A program made the translations under genes and the position numbers. From positions 434,001 to 498,000 of the forward strand of contig JBBMOL010000204.1 of NCBI GenBank assembly GCA_037954665.1: 64,000 nucleotides of DNA. Direction: 5' to 3'. Of this stretch, positions 10,525 through 23,082 are shown piece after piece. The stretch comes from Laguncularia racemosa. Lineage: Eukaryota > Streptophyta > Magnoliopsida > Myrtales > Combretaceae. The notes below the pieces were generated by a model, which saw only the letters and a list, made by a program, of their open reading frames with translations, was not told the origin of the DNA and ran no database searches. Every line of letters starts with the position of its first letter. Position 1 is the first letter of the stretch.

Positions 10525-11760
10525 TATGACAGTAGTACTCTCTACTGTCCATGAGTTATCGCATATCAACCTTTCACAATACATGCCACAACATTTCACA
10601 ACACAATTTTCCACATGAGACCCGGATCATTTCGGTACACAACTCCACTAAGGACAATATCACATACTAATTATCAGGGTGCCAACCCAAGAACACCGAA
10701 CTCATACTCGGTTTCTTGGACTCAGCAATTCACAATCACATGCACACTCAATCTAATTCATTTACAATATTATTAAGCCGACACGTAAAAATCTAATTTA
10801 TCAAGCACAAGCAACAAACACGATATACACGTACCTGGCTGTGCAAAACTTGGTTTGTTTTATAGTTTCCTAGTTTCACAATTCTTCCAAACCTATACAT
10901 GATTCAAATGGTTTAACTTTAGAATTGTATTCCTATAAATATCAAAAGGATACTAAACGTGTTTCAACTCAACATGTTCATGTTGGGAGCCGTGTAGTTG
11001 AGTGCAAGGTAGTACACGACCGTGCCATAGGCAGTATATATTTTTTTCTTTTTCAACATGGTTATGTTGAGAGGTCATTTTTTTTTTTTTTATCTAACAT
11101 GGTCTTAACATGGTCATCTATCTCTCTCCATTCACTAAGTCGTTTTTTTTTTTTCAACAAGGTCATGTTAAGGAGTCATGTATCTCTTTGTTCACTATTC
11201 ATCAACACGACCTCGATACGGTCATTTTGATAGGTTGTGTTGAATTTTTTTTTTAATTATTTTTTCAACACGGTCATGTTGAGAGGCCATATATCTCTCT
11301 ATTTACCTTTGATTTTCAACATGGTCTTCAACACAGTCGTATTAGGAGGTCGTGTATCTCTCAGTTCACTTTTAGTTTTCAAGACAGCTCCAATACGGTC
11401 GTGTTGGGGGCCAATGTATCTCACTATACACCTCATATGTTGATCCCTCAGTTCAATTTCTATTCAATTTAACCTAATTGATCCATCTAACATAAAATTC
11501 ATAACGTAATATACTAGTAGATACACTTACTTGACCCAATTTGTTATCCTGATGAGTGATTCGCTTGTTACACTCTTATGTATTACAGATTGATCTAGAT
11601 CTGTAAACCTCAATATGTTAATTTCCTACGCTACCATATACACACTTAAATCATGATTTAAAATCGTTGATTTATGTACTTACCTTAATTCGATAAGCTA
11701 GTGGTGGGATAAAAGTCGTCTCCTTCTCTATGGATGCACGTATCGTCTTCCTCTCTACTA
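10525..11760. repeat. Right part of the older interrupted repeat
   Basis: It continues the sequence cut at 3671 (TATGACAGTAG, CTGTCCATGAGT) and is non-coding. Its first 450 bases look like ordinary LTR-type sequence; from 10985 a degenerate repeat array begins. I see no gene here; the plus-strand frames at 10925-11443 are by-products of the repeat. Confidence 0.5.
10985..11425. repeat. Degenerate tandem array of GGTCATGTTGAGAGG-type units
   Basis: Units built from TTCAACAYGGTC, RTGTTGAGAGGTC, RTGTATCTCTC and a T-run recur at about 11060, 11155, 11260, 11325 and 11385. Spacing is irregular (60-110 bp). Half of each unit is nearly the reverse complement of the other half (CAACACGGTC / GACCGTGTTG), so each can fold into a short hairpin. 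Confidence 0.6.
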
Positions 11761-12801
11761 ATTCAAGAAGGCTCTGGAGTTTTGTGAAAGGCAAATGGAG
11801 GAAATAGTGTTAACTCCAGGTAAAAGGAGCTTATATACATATGTCTATCCTTAATCATAATCCTTATTTCCCGTATCATCCTTGGCAGATTTTTATTATT
11901 ATTAATTACACATACATATATATAAATATTACTCAGGTATTTATAGTTACAAATCAATGATTAAGGTTTCATGGAAATTTGAACATACTCATAACATCAG
12001 TGTGATGTCAACAACTTTCTTATAATCTTAATCATTAATTACACATAACAATATTTTCAAAAGATAAATTAAGTAAAATTAAAAGTAAATTAAAAGCATC
12101 CAAATCTTGTTATTTAAAGTAAATGTTTTCCTATTCCTCGTCTTATTTATTCCCTAGACTAAAGGTGTCTTCATTGTCATACACATTCCCATTTTTTGTA
12201 CAAGCTTTACGAACGCTAAAAGAACATTCCAAATTATCAATGTAAGAATTTGATCCAAACTCAAAGCTATGTCTAGTAGTGCGTTAGGTAGGGATTGTGT
12301 ATATCCGCGCTATCATTTCTTGTCTGAACTATTTACAGGATGGGATCCTATTGTGTTGAACATTTTATGTCACGCCAAGTGTGCATCCTATGCCTCGTAA
12401 GATATAGCGAATATAGCAAAAGTAAAAAGTCCTATGTTTGTACTAACTTGGTGCAGAAAGATTTATCATTATACTGTGGTTCATATATTAGTATGTAAAT
12501 GAAAGTAGTGGTTGTTGTGTCATGTATGAAGCATTGAGTTTAAGATCAAGTTCGTAATAATTGTCGCTAAAATTAGCAATATATATCCTAAATAAGCATA
12601 TGAAGTAATAGCAATCACCTAGACTGTACCCCCACTTCACCAAGAAGGCAATCATGGTCAGTTCGGATATTTTATTCGACACTCCCGGTCTCTCTTCTAC
12701 GCGCTGTACAGTAAATGCAACGACATATTCTTAATACTCACATATGAATTGTCCTTTATTTTACTTAATAGGAAAACCCTTTGCATGCATTCGGCTTTCT
12801 T
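11761..12801. other. No recognisable feature
   Basis: AT-rich sequence with only short frames full of rare-codon runs. I found no domain, RNA or transposon end here. Confidence 0.5.
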
Positions 12802-12811
12802 CCAAAATAGG

Positions 12812-13776
12812 AGGGTACACACTTAAATAATGTGGTTTTTGAAAAAAATTTGTGAAATAACGTACCAAAAAAAAAAATTATTTCAAAAATAGATTGCGAA
12901 TGTAAAGCTCGGGTTTGTACTTTTAGCAATTTGTACTAAGGATACAATATGCACCTTTAGTACAATTGTATTGAAGGCATGAACCCTATCTATGCCCTCA
13001 GTCAAATTGCTTATAATATACCCAAAAAAAAAGAAGAAAAAAAAATTGAGTTTACTACTACTTTGTCTCTCTCTCGTTTTTTTTTTTTTTTTATCAATCT
13101 GGTAGATAGTAACCTAATGAAAATATAACAATTTGACCCTCATAAAAATTTGGCCCTAGCTATAGTATACTTAAATCAATCTTTTTTTATAAATATATTA
13201 TGGGTTCTATAACTTCGAACAAGTAAAAAGTTATAATCCTTCAAATTTGGAAAAGAAAAAATGACACTGATGCGATTTTTTTCCAACTTTAAATGATCAT
13301 AACTTTTTACTTGTTTGGAATTATAGAGCCCATAATATATTTAAAAAAAAGACTGATTTTAGTATACTGTAGCTTGGACCAAACGTATTGTTTGGTATTT
13401 TTATGATAGTCAAATTACTATGTTTTCACTAGGTTATTAGCTAGTGGATTGATAAAAAAAAAAAAAAAAAAGAGACGAAGTGGTAGTAGCCTCGGTTTAT
13501 TTTCTTTTTCATTCTTATATTATAAGATAAAGCATAATGGGGTGCGAAAAATTTAATTTGAGAAATTTTAATTTTCAATAATTAAAAAAAAATTGCATTG
13601 AAGGCACAAACAGGTAATTTTCTTAACGGCGCAAATATAGTCTACACTCTCAGTACAAATTGCCGAATGCACAGACTTGGTTCATGTCTTTGTAACCTAT
13701 TTTTAGAATAATTTTTTTGGATATGCTATTTCGCAATTTTTTTTTTCAAAAACTACATTATTTAAGTGTATACTCC
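12812..13776. mobile_element. Foldback DNA transposon, probably Mutator-like (non-autonomous)
   Basis: The whole ~965 bp folds back on a centre near 13267. The outermost left arm (AGGGTACACACTTAAATAAT) pairs with the right end (ATTATTTAAGTGTATACTCC). Near the centre TGGGTTCTATAACTT (13201) faces the complement at 13320-13332. CCAAAATAGG flanks both sides (12802-12811 and 13777-13786), a 10-bp target duplication, which fits the 9-11 bp rule for Mutator-like elements. There is no transposase, so it would need a helper. The arms are imperfect: poly-A/T runs differ in length and the segments at ~12960 and ~13590 (TTGAAGGCA) are direct, not inverted, repeats. Confidence 0.8.
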
Positions 13777-13786
13777 CCAAAATAGG

Positions 13787-16700
13787 TACACCTATGGACA
13801 GTTTCACCAATCTTGAACCTATCATAGCATTTGCACATTCAGATACAATGAAATGAGAATAAACTTGTTATATAAAATTAAAAGAAAAAAAGAAAAAATA
13901 TATTTCTGTTCTTTAATCTTTATCTATTTTTCTAATTAAATTCCCAATATTTTCTCATTTAAATCTTTAATGTTTTAAAACTCTAAAAAAAAGAAGAAAA
14001 AAAAAAGCATTTCCATCAAATTAGTTAAATCATTCATTCATCTATAAGATAAGTTTGTTTCATTAATTCAAAATAATCAATTTAATAAAATAATGATATT
14101 AATTATATTTAATTATATAATCTAACAAAAAATAATACTAAATATATAAGATTGTATGATATAATAAAAATAATAAATGAAATACGAAAAATAGCTAAAA
14201 GTAAGGGAAAAAAAGGCTAGAAAAAATTATGTAAACTCCAATCACCTTGATTGATTACCTCTAGAACACTCAGAAGTTGACATAGTGGAGACAAGTCTAC
14301 AAATTATGGATCACATAGACCATTGGAATTATAAGGAACAATGGACACTAAACTAGAAAAAGAAGCAATTAAAATTAACAATTTATCCATCTAACACATT
14401 TAGATAATTGAAAATTCAAAGGCCATCCAATTTAATCCAGTCAATATTAGAATCTAACAAAACCCATCGAGGATCAATTGGACATAACATTGGATTAGAA
14501 CTAAGAAACTCTGAAATTCAATCAAAAGCAAACATTTGTAGTTGCTTGGAAGTCAAACTATTCATAATCCAACGATATATATTTGGAAGCTTGATGTCAA
14601 GAGATATTTCCAAAACTTACAAGTGAGTCAAATTAGCTCACTTCTAAAATATGTTGAGCCAACAAAAAACATTAGCCAATTTAGAAAAGTTAATATTATG
14701 ATTTTTTTTCTATTTTATTTTATTTCTTTTTTTCATTTTAATATGTTCTTAGGTTTAGGAAAGCCGTTTTTTTATTTCTTTTCCATTTTATTTTGTTCCT
14801 TATTAGTTTATAAAAATCTAGACTTGATAGGTATGATGCAAGATTTGATATTTTGTTATATTTATTTTATTTCTTTTCTTATTTTTAGAGGGTTTAAGTT
14901 TATAAGTGCCCTATGAACAATACAATAAACAAATTATTAGACTATTATTGATTTTTATGAATTGATTACTTTTTCATATTTTGTTTCGCATTTCACACTA
15001 TGTCAAAAGTTAAGACATCCAAAACATATAAATAGAAAATTGGACGGATTTTATGAAAGTTTTATTTTTATAAGATTTTAAATATGTTAATGACTAAAAT
15101 AAAGGGAAAAGATTAAAACATTAAATAGAAAAATAAATAAACATTTAAGATTAAAAATGTATTTAAAGAAAAAAAAAAGATATTTAGATTAGGTTGGAAG
15201 AATCTTGATACCATCAATAATAATATGGAAGTTGGCAAATGAGAATTTGATGACTAAGGAACAGCTGGGTATGTCTGTAAAAATAGCCTTAAAATGCACT
15301 TGGACGTTCTAATCCATTATGACGCAAGATGGATATAAGTGACACCCCCATTTTCCTGCCCCATATTCTTCTAGTTGTGTCAAAGTCTTGTTTGTTGTCA
15401 TCATTTTCCGCAATTGCAATAAGATTCTGATTTTAGCAACTACTACTGTGACCCACTAATAAGCAAGGACTACCGGGGCTGTTTGCTTTATCATTTTAGT
15501 TTTCTTTCTGGATATTTTTCGATCAAACCTAGGAATAAACAAGAGAGTCAAGTAAATGGAAGCAGATTAGATCAGATTCGAAACAATCGATCAAAAACAG
15601 TCCGAGGTATAATTGAACATCTCTGGCTGACGTGATATTACTGCGTAAGAAATGTAGTACTTGTGCTCCATGATGTCTGTAAAATTACTATGTCGGTGTC
15701 TAGATCTCATGAGACCACAAACACCAGTTTGATGGTTTTCTGTAAGCTTTGACAAAAAAAAAAAAAAATAGAAAGAAAAACTCTATAATTTTTAAACTGA
15801 TTGTACACCTTATAGGAGGAAAAATTTTGACTTTTTATTTTCTTTCTTCTTTCTTTAGTTTTTTTTTTCTATTCTTTTTCCCTTTTGTTGGTTTTTTTCC
15901 TTTCTTCCATTTGATTCGCAATAACATTTTTCTCCCCATTTTTCTTATTATCGTTTTTTATTTTTTACATTTGTATTATTCTTAAATCATATATTTAAAC
16001 AGTTCTAATAATATCAAAACTCTTTGGAAAAGGTACTTACAATAAATTTTCACTAGAGTAATTAAATTAAATTCCATTTTTCATTGAATAATAGCTAACA
16101 AAATAATGTTTTCCAACATCTTATTTTTATTAATCAATAACTATAACATAAATTATAACTATAAGTATTATGATCATCTATTATTCTTTTTGCGATCACT
16201 TTAAATCTCATTAGTATATGTTTTAGAAAGTGCCAATTTAATAGTGAATAGGGAAAAATATGATTTTGATGGGTAAACAAATGGTCCAAATATAATTCCT
16301 CTAACCAGACTCATCAAGCCTTTATATGTACAAAACTTTGGTTATTGGTATGCACCTCATCATTTAGTTATAAAATTAAGTAGTAAGTTATAACTCTATT
16401 ATATCTTGGTTGGTGCAGGAGATCCAATTATATATATATATCTTAATAAGATCCTTTTCTATATATAGAAATTGTATTTATAGATAGATACCTTTTTAGG
16501 AATAACAATAATATTAATTTAAATAAAGTAGATTTGCTCGTGGGTGGTGTCGGATAACCCTGTTTTTTTTCCTCTTGAACTAAAGAAACTAACCTCCTGA
16601 TTTTTACATCATTGAGATTATAAGTGCCCATCATGTCTTATACCAAATGATGGATGGGGTGGCTTAACCACTCTATGACAAATGATTTGACATACAGTGC

Positions 16701-17678
16701 CCCATTGTTCTACCATTTGCAAATGTGTGTCTGTCAAAGAGGTAACAGGTAGGTGACTAAAGGGGGGGTCTTATATAGATTGGCACTTCTATTACTTGAT
16801 TTGATTATCATAATCATCTTATTTACCACCATCGTCATCTCAACTTTCATTGTCACTTTGATCAAACTGGCTCCTTCCATTTCGCTGTCAGCCATCGTTT
16901 TTCTACGTCATCATCTCTTCGTTCCCACTGGTATCCCACGTCACTTTGTGATTGTTGAACACAATTATTAGGTTAATTATGCTATTCCCATGGAGTTCTT
17001 TACTCTTCTTTCGGCATGAGGATGGGGGAAAAGAAGGAAAGAATATGGGGAAAAAATAAGCCTAGGCCAAAGGGATACCAGCCAATCTAACCCAGTGTTG
17101 ATAACTTGATTTACCTAGTCAATCACCCATAGGATCTGCTCAACTGTGTTAGTGGTAGGTGCCCTAGTCGACTGCATAGCACATTAGCTTGATCAGTGAA
17201 TCGTTCCGACATAGCAAGAACTTTATTAGCTTATGACCAATCCATTAAGTAAAAAATATGTTACTCTGAATGTTGCAATATTGAAGCATTTACAAGTATT
17301 GATTATCTATCTGTTGAATGGAGAAATCAATAAAAAGGAATTTTTTTTTCTTAAATGTTTACCTAATCTAAATATCTTTTTTTTTTCTTTATGTACACTT
17401 GTTTTCTTTTCATTTCTTTTCTTTTTTTCCTCTTGCAAGAACAGAATAAAATTAATTTAATATCCTTTTGGCTAATAATAATAATTGTACGTCGTTTGGG
17501 GGTCTAACACAAGCTATAATAGCATAAGATCAATCAAAGTGGAAAATGAAGTGTTAGCTTTAAGATTTGTAATCTTACGTCATAAACAAGTAGTTATTAC
17601 CTATTTATTGTATAATATTAAAGTTAATCTAAATTTTATGCTTATCAATATTGTGAGTGAATTTGACGTACATGACGT
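13787..17678. other. Gene-free AT-rich stretch
   Basis: Nearly 3.9 kb with long A- and T-runs. The open frames here (for example 14542-14916, 15749-15985, 17233-17460) translate to Phe/Ile/Leu/Lys runs and match no family I know. I see no transposon ends and no RNA gene. Confidence 0.5.
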
Positions 17679-19015
17679 CGAGCCTGATTTTGGATTTTTT
17701 TTTAATTAATCCATATTAAGTCAAACTCACTTAATACAAGTTACTTGACAGTAAAATTAAAGTAAAACTATATTTTTAATTATTATAAGGAAAGAATTGG
17801 AGTCACTACCAATCTAAGTTAAAATATAAGATAAGCTAAGGTTAATGAGATAGATTAATCTTAATTAGCTAATAGTCTGTGAATTTTTTCTAAAAAAAAA
17901 CAATTTTAGAAACATATTAATTAGATAATTTGACCTTAGAGGCTATCCTATTAAAACCTAAATGGTTACCACTTATTATCTTTTTCAAAAAATTGAATTA
18001 AAAACTTCTTATTAATTCCTTTCGCTAACACATGTGCAAAACACCAAAAAAAAAAATCAAAACAACATGGAAAACTTTTAATTATTTTTTATTACAAATG
18101 GATTTTCTATTCTTACAAATAAAAGATAATAAAGCTTTTGCATTTTTAATTTAATTAAAATTGAACTAAAAAATAGAATAAAATATTTTTATGTTTTTAT
18201 ATTATGAAGTCAAAACTTTAAAAGGATAAAATATTTTTTTATATTTTTTAATATGAAAAATTGAAATTGAAAAAAATAATTTTTTTTTTATTATCTTATA
18301 AGTGGTTGCCTAGTAGGTGCTTATGTACCCACTAATCAGGATCCAACTGACGTAGTTCTATTTTTTTTATAAAAACTTTAGTGGATTAATTAATTTTAAT
18401 TATGAAAACAGGTCGAGTTTACATTTATTATCATTTTATTTTTTTGTGAAAGAAAAATTCTAAAATTTATTCCTCAATTTTGAAAAAAAGGAACTAAAAC
18501 CCTCTAGCTTTGAAAACACTAATTAAATTTTTATTTCATGAAAATCATTTTTTAGGTGAGAAAATATTTTCTTTTTTAGAATAAAACCATTTATTCGATA
18601 ATAAATCATTTTAATTTTTCAATTTTTTTATTTTTTAATTTTTATATCTTTATATTTATAAGCTAAGTATTACTAATTATTAAAAAACTAATTTGGGAAC
18701 CTAATCGTCCATAGGCGACGGTTACACCGCAACACTTGAGTCCTACACAACGGTTTCCTCCTAATTACTATTTTACTAACTCATTAATTTTCCTAGCATA
18801 TCCTAAGTTAACAAAATTAAATAAATTAAGCTAAGATCATTAAACTAATTATATTTATATTATTAATCTTAATCTAAAATCTACTCTAATTTCTACTATT
18901 GAGTTAATTAAATAAACTAGGCAAATTAAAATAATAATGATGATACACTTACCTGGACGCGAGTCAGATCATGAGTCGATTCGAATTGGAATCTAGGTCG
19001 AGATTGGGTTAGGTT
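17679..19015 (-). mobile_element. Tat/Ogre 3' LTR, left fragment
   Basis: It aligns base by base with 43106-44411 (for example CAGTAAAATTAA, AAGTCAC/TACCAATCTAAG, TAATTTGGGAACCTAAT). It stops at 19015, where the SIRE-like element is inserted, and resumes at 29139. The intact copy shows the uninterrupted sequence. Confidence 0.85.
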
Positions 19016-20425
19016 TGTTGGTCCCAATTAGATTAATCAAGAGGGGGGTGAATTGATTAATTACTTAAAATTTCAATTTTTGCAAATTATCCAAAGTTTC
19101 TTAATTAACGAAATGACGTAAGCAACAAAAATAAAAAATAATAATGTGCAATAAATAAAATAAGTAGAGAAGAATAAAATGCTTAGAGATTTATGAAGGT
19201 TCTGCCTCGAGCGTCAGTCGTCTCTTCCAACTCCACTTCAGGGTCCCGAGGTCTCACTGCTGAGTCTCTCTAGCTTCTTCACTAAGCTAATAACTCAAAC
19301 TACAGTGGTGAAACAACTCTCAATTCCTCATACAAGAAAGGAATTACAATAACAATGAGGAATATCAAATTTCCTCTACAAATTGGATCACATGTGTATG
19401 AAAAAAATTTTGCGCCTGAAGATGTATGAGCTTTTTAACTTTTCCGTATGCTTGATTCTAAAAAGAACGTTCTCTTCTTCTTCTTCTTCTTCTTTTTTCA
19501 GCTTGAACATCCCTTTTATGTAGAGGACATAATGGTTGCTTTGTTGGAGAATATCTTGTAATGTTCATGGAGTTCCACGTGACAAGCTTGAATTTATTTT
19601 TGAAATTTTGTATTTCAAAAATAAGTTGAACTTGTTGAGAAAATCTGCATTCCGTGATATTTTGATGAGGATAAACTTGGATAAATTAGTTTAACCGAGA
19701 TCTTCTTTGGAGATATTCCTTGGATCAAGTTTGTTGAAGATATCCCTCACATTATGGAACCTTATCTTGATATCCCATATATTGTGGAACCATATCTTCA
19801 TATAACAACCATATTTCTTATCCTTATCTTTGTAACTACTGGATCTCCCAAAATATAGCACAAATATCTAGATTTAAATATTGATAAAACCTATAAATCT
19901 TATATGATCTCACTTTATCATAAAATAAAATCTTTGAATAAATTTTTTTAAAAAATTTATGTAGAATTAATAACCCCATGATATAAAATCTAACTTTAGT
20001 AAAACACATCAAGTATATTACCTAAATATACTTGACACGTGGAGCTAGGCCTTGAAATTTATTAAAAACCATCGATACAAAAATTAGAACGAAATCTGGA
20101 AAAAATTCATGATAGGCATGGAAGGTTCTAAAAGAGCTTCTGAAGCAAACCTGTCAACTATCCTCCTGTTGTAAAGGTTCTGAAAGTGCTTCTGAAAGGT
20201 TAATACGAAAACTACGGATACATTACATAACTTCTAAAATACCTTTTGACAGAACAAAAACAATCTGTATAACACCTTTGAAGGTTCCGAACAAGCTTCT
20301 GTCTCTTTGTTCAATTTAGAAAAATTCACTTACTATCTTCTGAAACAACTTCTGACAAGCTCAAACATACGTTACACATTATTCCTCTTTTGTTAACATC
20401 AAAACGAAATTAGAGAACTTTAACA
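19016..20425 (-). mobile_element. 3' LTR of the SIRE-like element
   Basis: 1410 bp, plus strand TGTTGGTCCC...CTTTAACA. It matches 27660-29138 except for a ~70-bp segment (about 27890-27960) absent here. A TTC microsatellite sits at 19475-19498. Confidence 0.9.
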
Positions 20426-20440
20426 TTCTCCCCTTTTTTT
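20426..20440 (-). other. Polypurine tract of the SIRE-like element
   Basis: Element strand reads aaaaaaaggggagaa, directly before the 3' LTR. Placement next to the LTR edge supports the boundary. Confidence 0.85.
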
Positions 20441-20799
20441 ATGATAACAAAACACCATTAGATAAACTGAATAGAAACAACTTTCATGTTCAAGAAAACA
20501 TATATTCATAACACCATTAGAAAAATTAACCAGAATTCATAACAAAAAAGCATCATAATCACAACAGAACCATTAATAAAGCATTGAGTTCTCTATGGTA
20601 CCATTCTCCCCCTTTTTGTTAACAGCAAAAGGAATAACTCCCCCTTAATCTCTGCATAAAAAATATAAGAAGTCTTTCACAACTTGAGTTCAAAATAGAA
20701 ATTAAGATAAGAACTAAGACTTTCTGGATCTTGTAACTCGAGAGGTAGAGGTAGTGGTGGAAGGTTTGGTAAAGGAAGGTTTTTCTGGTGAAGTATCCA

Positions 20800-22457
20800 A
20801 GTCGAAGATATGTGCGTTAGAGCGAACATAATTTGGAAATTTGGTGGATAAGCAGCTTGATTTCTTCATGAAGAATTGTGACAGATTGAGATGTTTTATC
20901 CATCTTAGAGTCCAAAGTCTTGAAAGAGTTAGTGACTGAATCTCCTATCTTCCTTACTTAAGAGATAAACTTGTCAAAAGCAATCACATTGTTGGATAGA
21001 TCTTGCTTAACTCTCTCACCAAACTCATCATAGAGAATTCTGTAGTGATGGAGATCAGTGAGCATTTTCTCAGAATTTTTCTTAATGTCAGAAAGAGTAT
21101 CAGAAGTTTATTTAACTTGTAACTCCATCGCTTCTAATCTCTTAAGACCAAACCGTTGAAGAACCGAGATTTCATCTGTCAAAGCTGTCTTAACTAAATC
21201 TGATAGCTCATGTTTCAAGGCTTCTCACATAACACTCTTCATTTATTCTAGATCAACATTAGATGTAGCTTCTTTTGTTCCACTTTTTCCAGCCTCAGAA
21301 TCATGTGGTTGCTTTCTAGAATGTGTTCCAAGCTCTATTCTAGGTTCTGAACCTCCTTCTTGAACAGTTATCAAAGAAGTTCCAAAAGGAACGATTCTTT
21401 TCATATATCTTTGATGGATAAAGTGTGCACCATCATTCGCATACCACAAACAATCTTTAACAAATATTGACATATGATGAAAAACTTCTTTACCTATCCT
21501 CTTTAACTTAATAGGTTCAAAAGAGTTGGTAGGCAAAACAATTCCTTTAAATACAAACAGCCACATGAGAGCATTCCCAAATATCAAACTTTCTTTATTT
21601 CGCCATATTTGATCAATGACTCTAGAAGCCATGTCCACATTCTTTCTATTAATCATTGCATAGATGATTTGAGCATGTTCTATAGACAGTGAAGTAGAAC
21701 TGCCCTTCCTTGGACATATACATTCAACAATAATTTTGTGTATGATTCGAGGAAACAACTCGAAATCAATAATCATTGCCTCTTTCTCATAATCCATTTG
21801 TAAACCTCCATTAATAGCAGCAAAAAGATCATTCCTAAGCATGTTTGTAATCTCTACATCATCATTTACATCATGCAAGTGTAGACATTTAATTACATCT
21901 GCCCTAAAAATTGTAATGTCTTGATCACATACCCTGGAAACTAGAACATTCCCTTCCGAAAGATTTAAATTTCCATAAAATTCTTTCACACACTCGCCAT
22001 AAACTAGAACTTTGAATAGAGCAAAGTTCCATGCATCCTATGGGTTCTAAAAGTTCATTCCAGTAAAATCCATTACTTGTAAAGAAATTAAAATCCACAA
22101 AACTACAAGGACACACCTTGTTTTTCTTCCTTCGAAGAGATTTAGGGATTGAGGGTTTCAGACTTGATACATTCCTTTGTTTTGGTTTCTTCTTGGCTGA
22201 TTTCTTATGCGAAGAGGTTTCTTGGGTAACCTTTTCTTTTCCTTTTGAAGACGATGAAACCCATTTTCTTTTGGAAGTGTTCTTGGAACCAATGATAGAT
22301 TCGGGGTTAGGGGAACTTGGATTCTCCTCCATTGAAGGTTCTTGAGGTTTTTCCAAAGGATCTGAAGATTCATCATGAATCATTAAAGGCTTGTTAGAGG
22401 GTTTTGTTTTGAAAGATTTTTTTTTTTTTTTGAGACATTCTGAGGTTTAGGTGCCAT
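20800..22457 (-). pseudogene. SIRE env-like (extra) ORF, broken
   Basis: Likely start ATG 22455-22457 (MAPKPQNVSKKKKK), followed by an A-run where the frame slips. The N-terminal part is Ser/Lys/Pro-rich and basic (SSSKGKEKVTQETSSHKKSA). A second shift lies near 22000. The main part (21989-21243) begins MKEFYGNLNLSEG and has the DVIKCLHL and GNALMWLFVFKGIVLP regions of the plant-transposon ORF found downstream of pol in SIRE elements. After a TAA at 21243 the same frame continues through further stops into an alpha-helical, probably coiled-coil region (LKHELSDLVKTALTDEISVL, then LDSKMDKTSQSV). It has been called envelope-like by position; its true role is unknown. No clear transmembrane segment is visible here, which weakens an envelope role. 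Confidence 0.75.
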
Positions 22458-22596
22458 TGGAGTCACAATGAGAGAGAAGGAAAATAGAGAGAGAGAGAGT
22501 AGGTTGCGAAAAAAAAATAAAGAAAGAGAGAAACAGATGAAGAGAAAATATATATATATATATTATATAAATAAAGATTTTCAATGATTGAAAATT

Positions 22597-22612
22597 TGGG
22601 GGGGGGGGGGGG
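22597..22612 (+). repeat. G homopolymer beside the pol 3' end
   Basis: A run of about 15 G on the plus strand (C on the element strand) lies immediately after the end of pol (22616). Such a pure run is rare in this AT-rich window. Confidence 0.9.
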
Positions 22613-22615
22613 AAT

Positions 22616-23082
22616 TCAAAAAGGGTTACAAATTCCCAATTCATTTCTAATAAATTCAAATTTTACTTTTTCAAGAGGCTTAGTAAAGATGTCTGCAAAT
22701 TGATTTTCAGTTGGCACAAATTCAACATTTATATCTCCATTATGCACATGTTCTCTAATAAAATGATGTCTAATTTCTATGTGCTTTGACCTAAAATGAT
22801 GCACTGGATTTTTTGTCCAAATTTATTGCACTCGTGTTGTCACATTTAATTGGCATCAGTTTTAAAATTTATTCCATAATCATTCAATTGTTGTTTTATC
22901 CATAAAACTTGTGTACAGCAATTACCAATAGAAACATATTCAGCTTCAACTATGGATAGAGCAACAAAAATTTTTTTTTTAGAAGACCAAGAAATTAATT
23001 TATCACCTAAGAATTGACAAATACTAGATGTGCTTTTTCTATCAATTTTACAACCAGTATAATCTGCATTAGAATATCCTAT
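22616..23082 (-). pseudogene. Copia RNase H and pol C-terminus
   Basis: Visible pieces are GYSNADYTGCKIDRKSTS, ISWSSKK, VEAEYVSIGNCC, then in another frame SKHIEIRHHFIREHV and the C-terminal NQFADIFTKPLEKVKFE, ending at 22616-22618. These are standard Ty1/copia RNase H landmarks. A frameshift near 22820 and stops separate the parts. The metal-binding Asp region (NADYTG) is kept. Confidence 0.9.

Noticed and set aside
10925..11443. Plus-strand frames rich in Ser/Phe
   Set aside because: They are translations of the degenerate tandem array and its T-runs.
14542..15985. Phe/Ile-rich frames that look like membrane proteins
   Set aside because: They translate T-rich DNA; hydrophobicity comes from base composition and no family matches.
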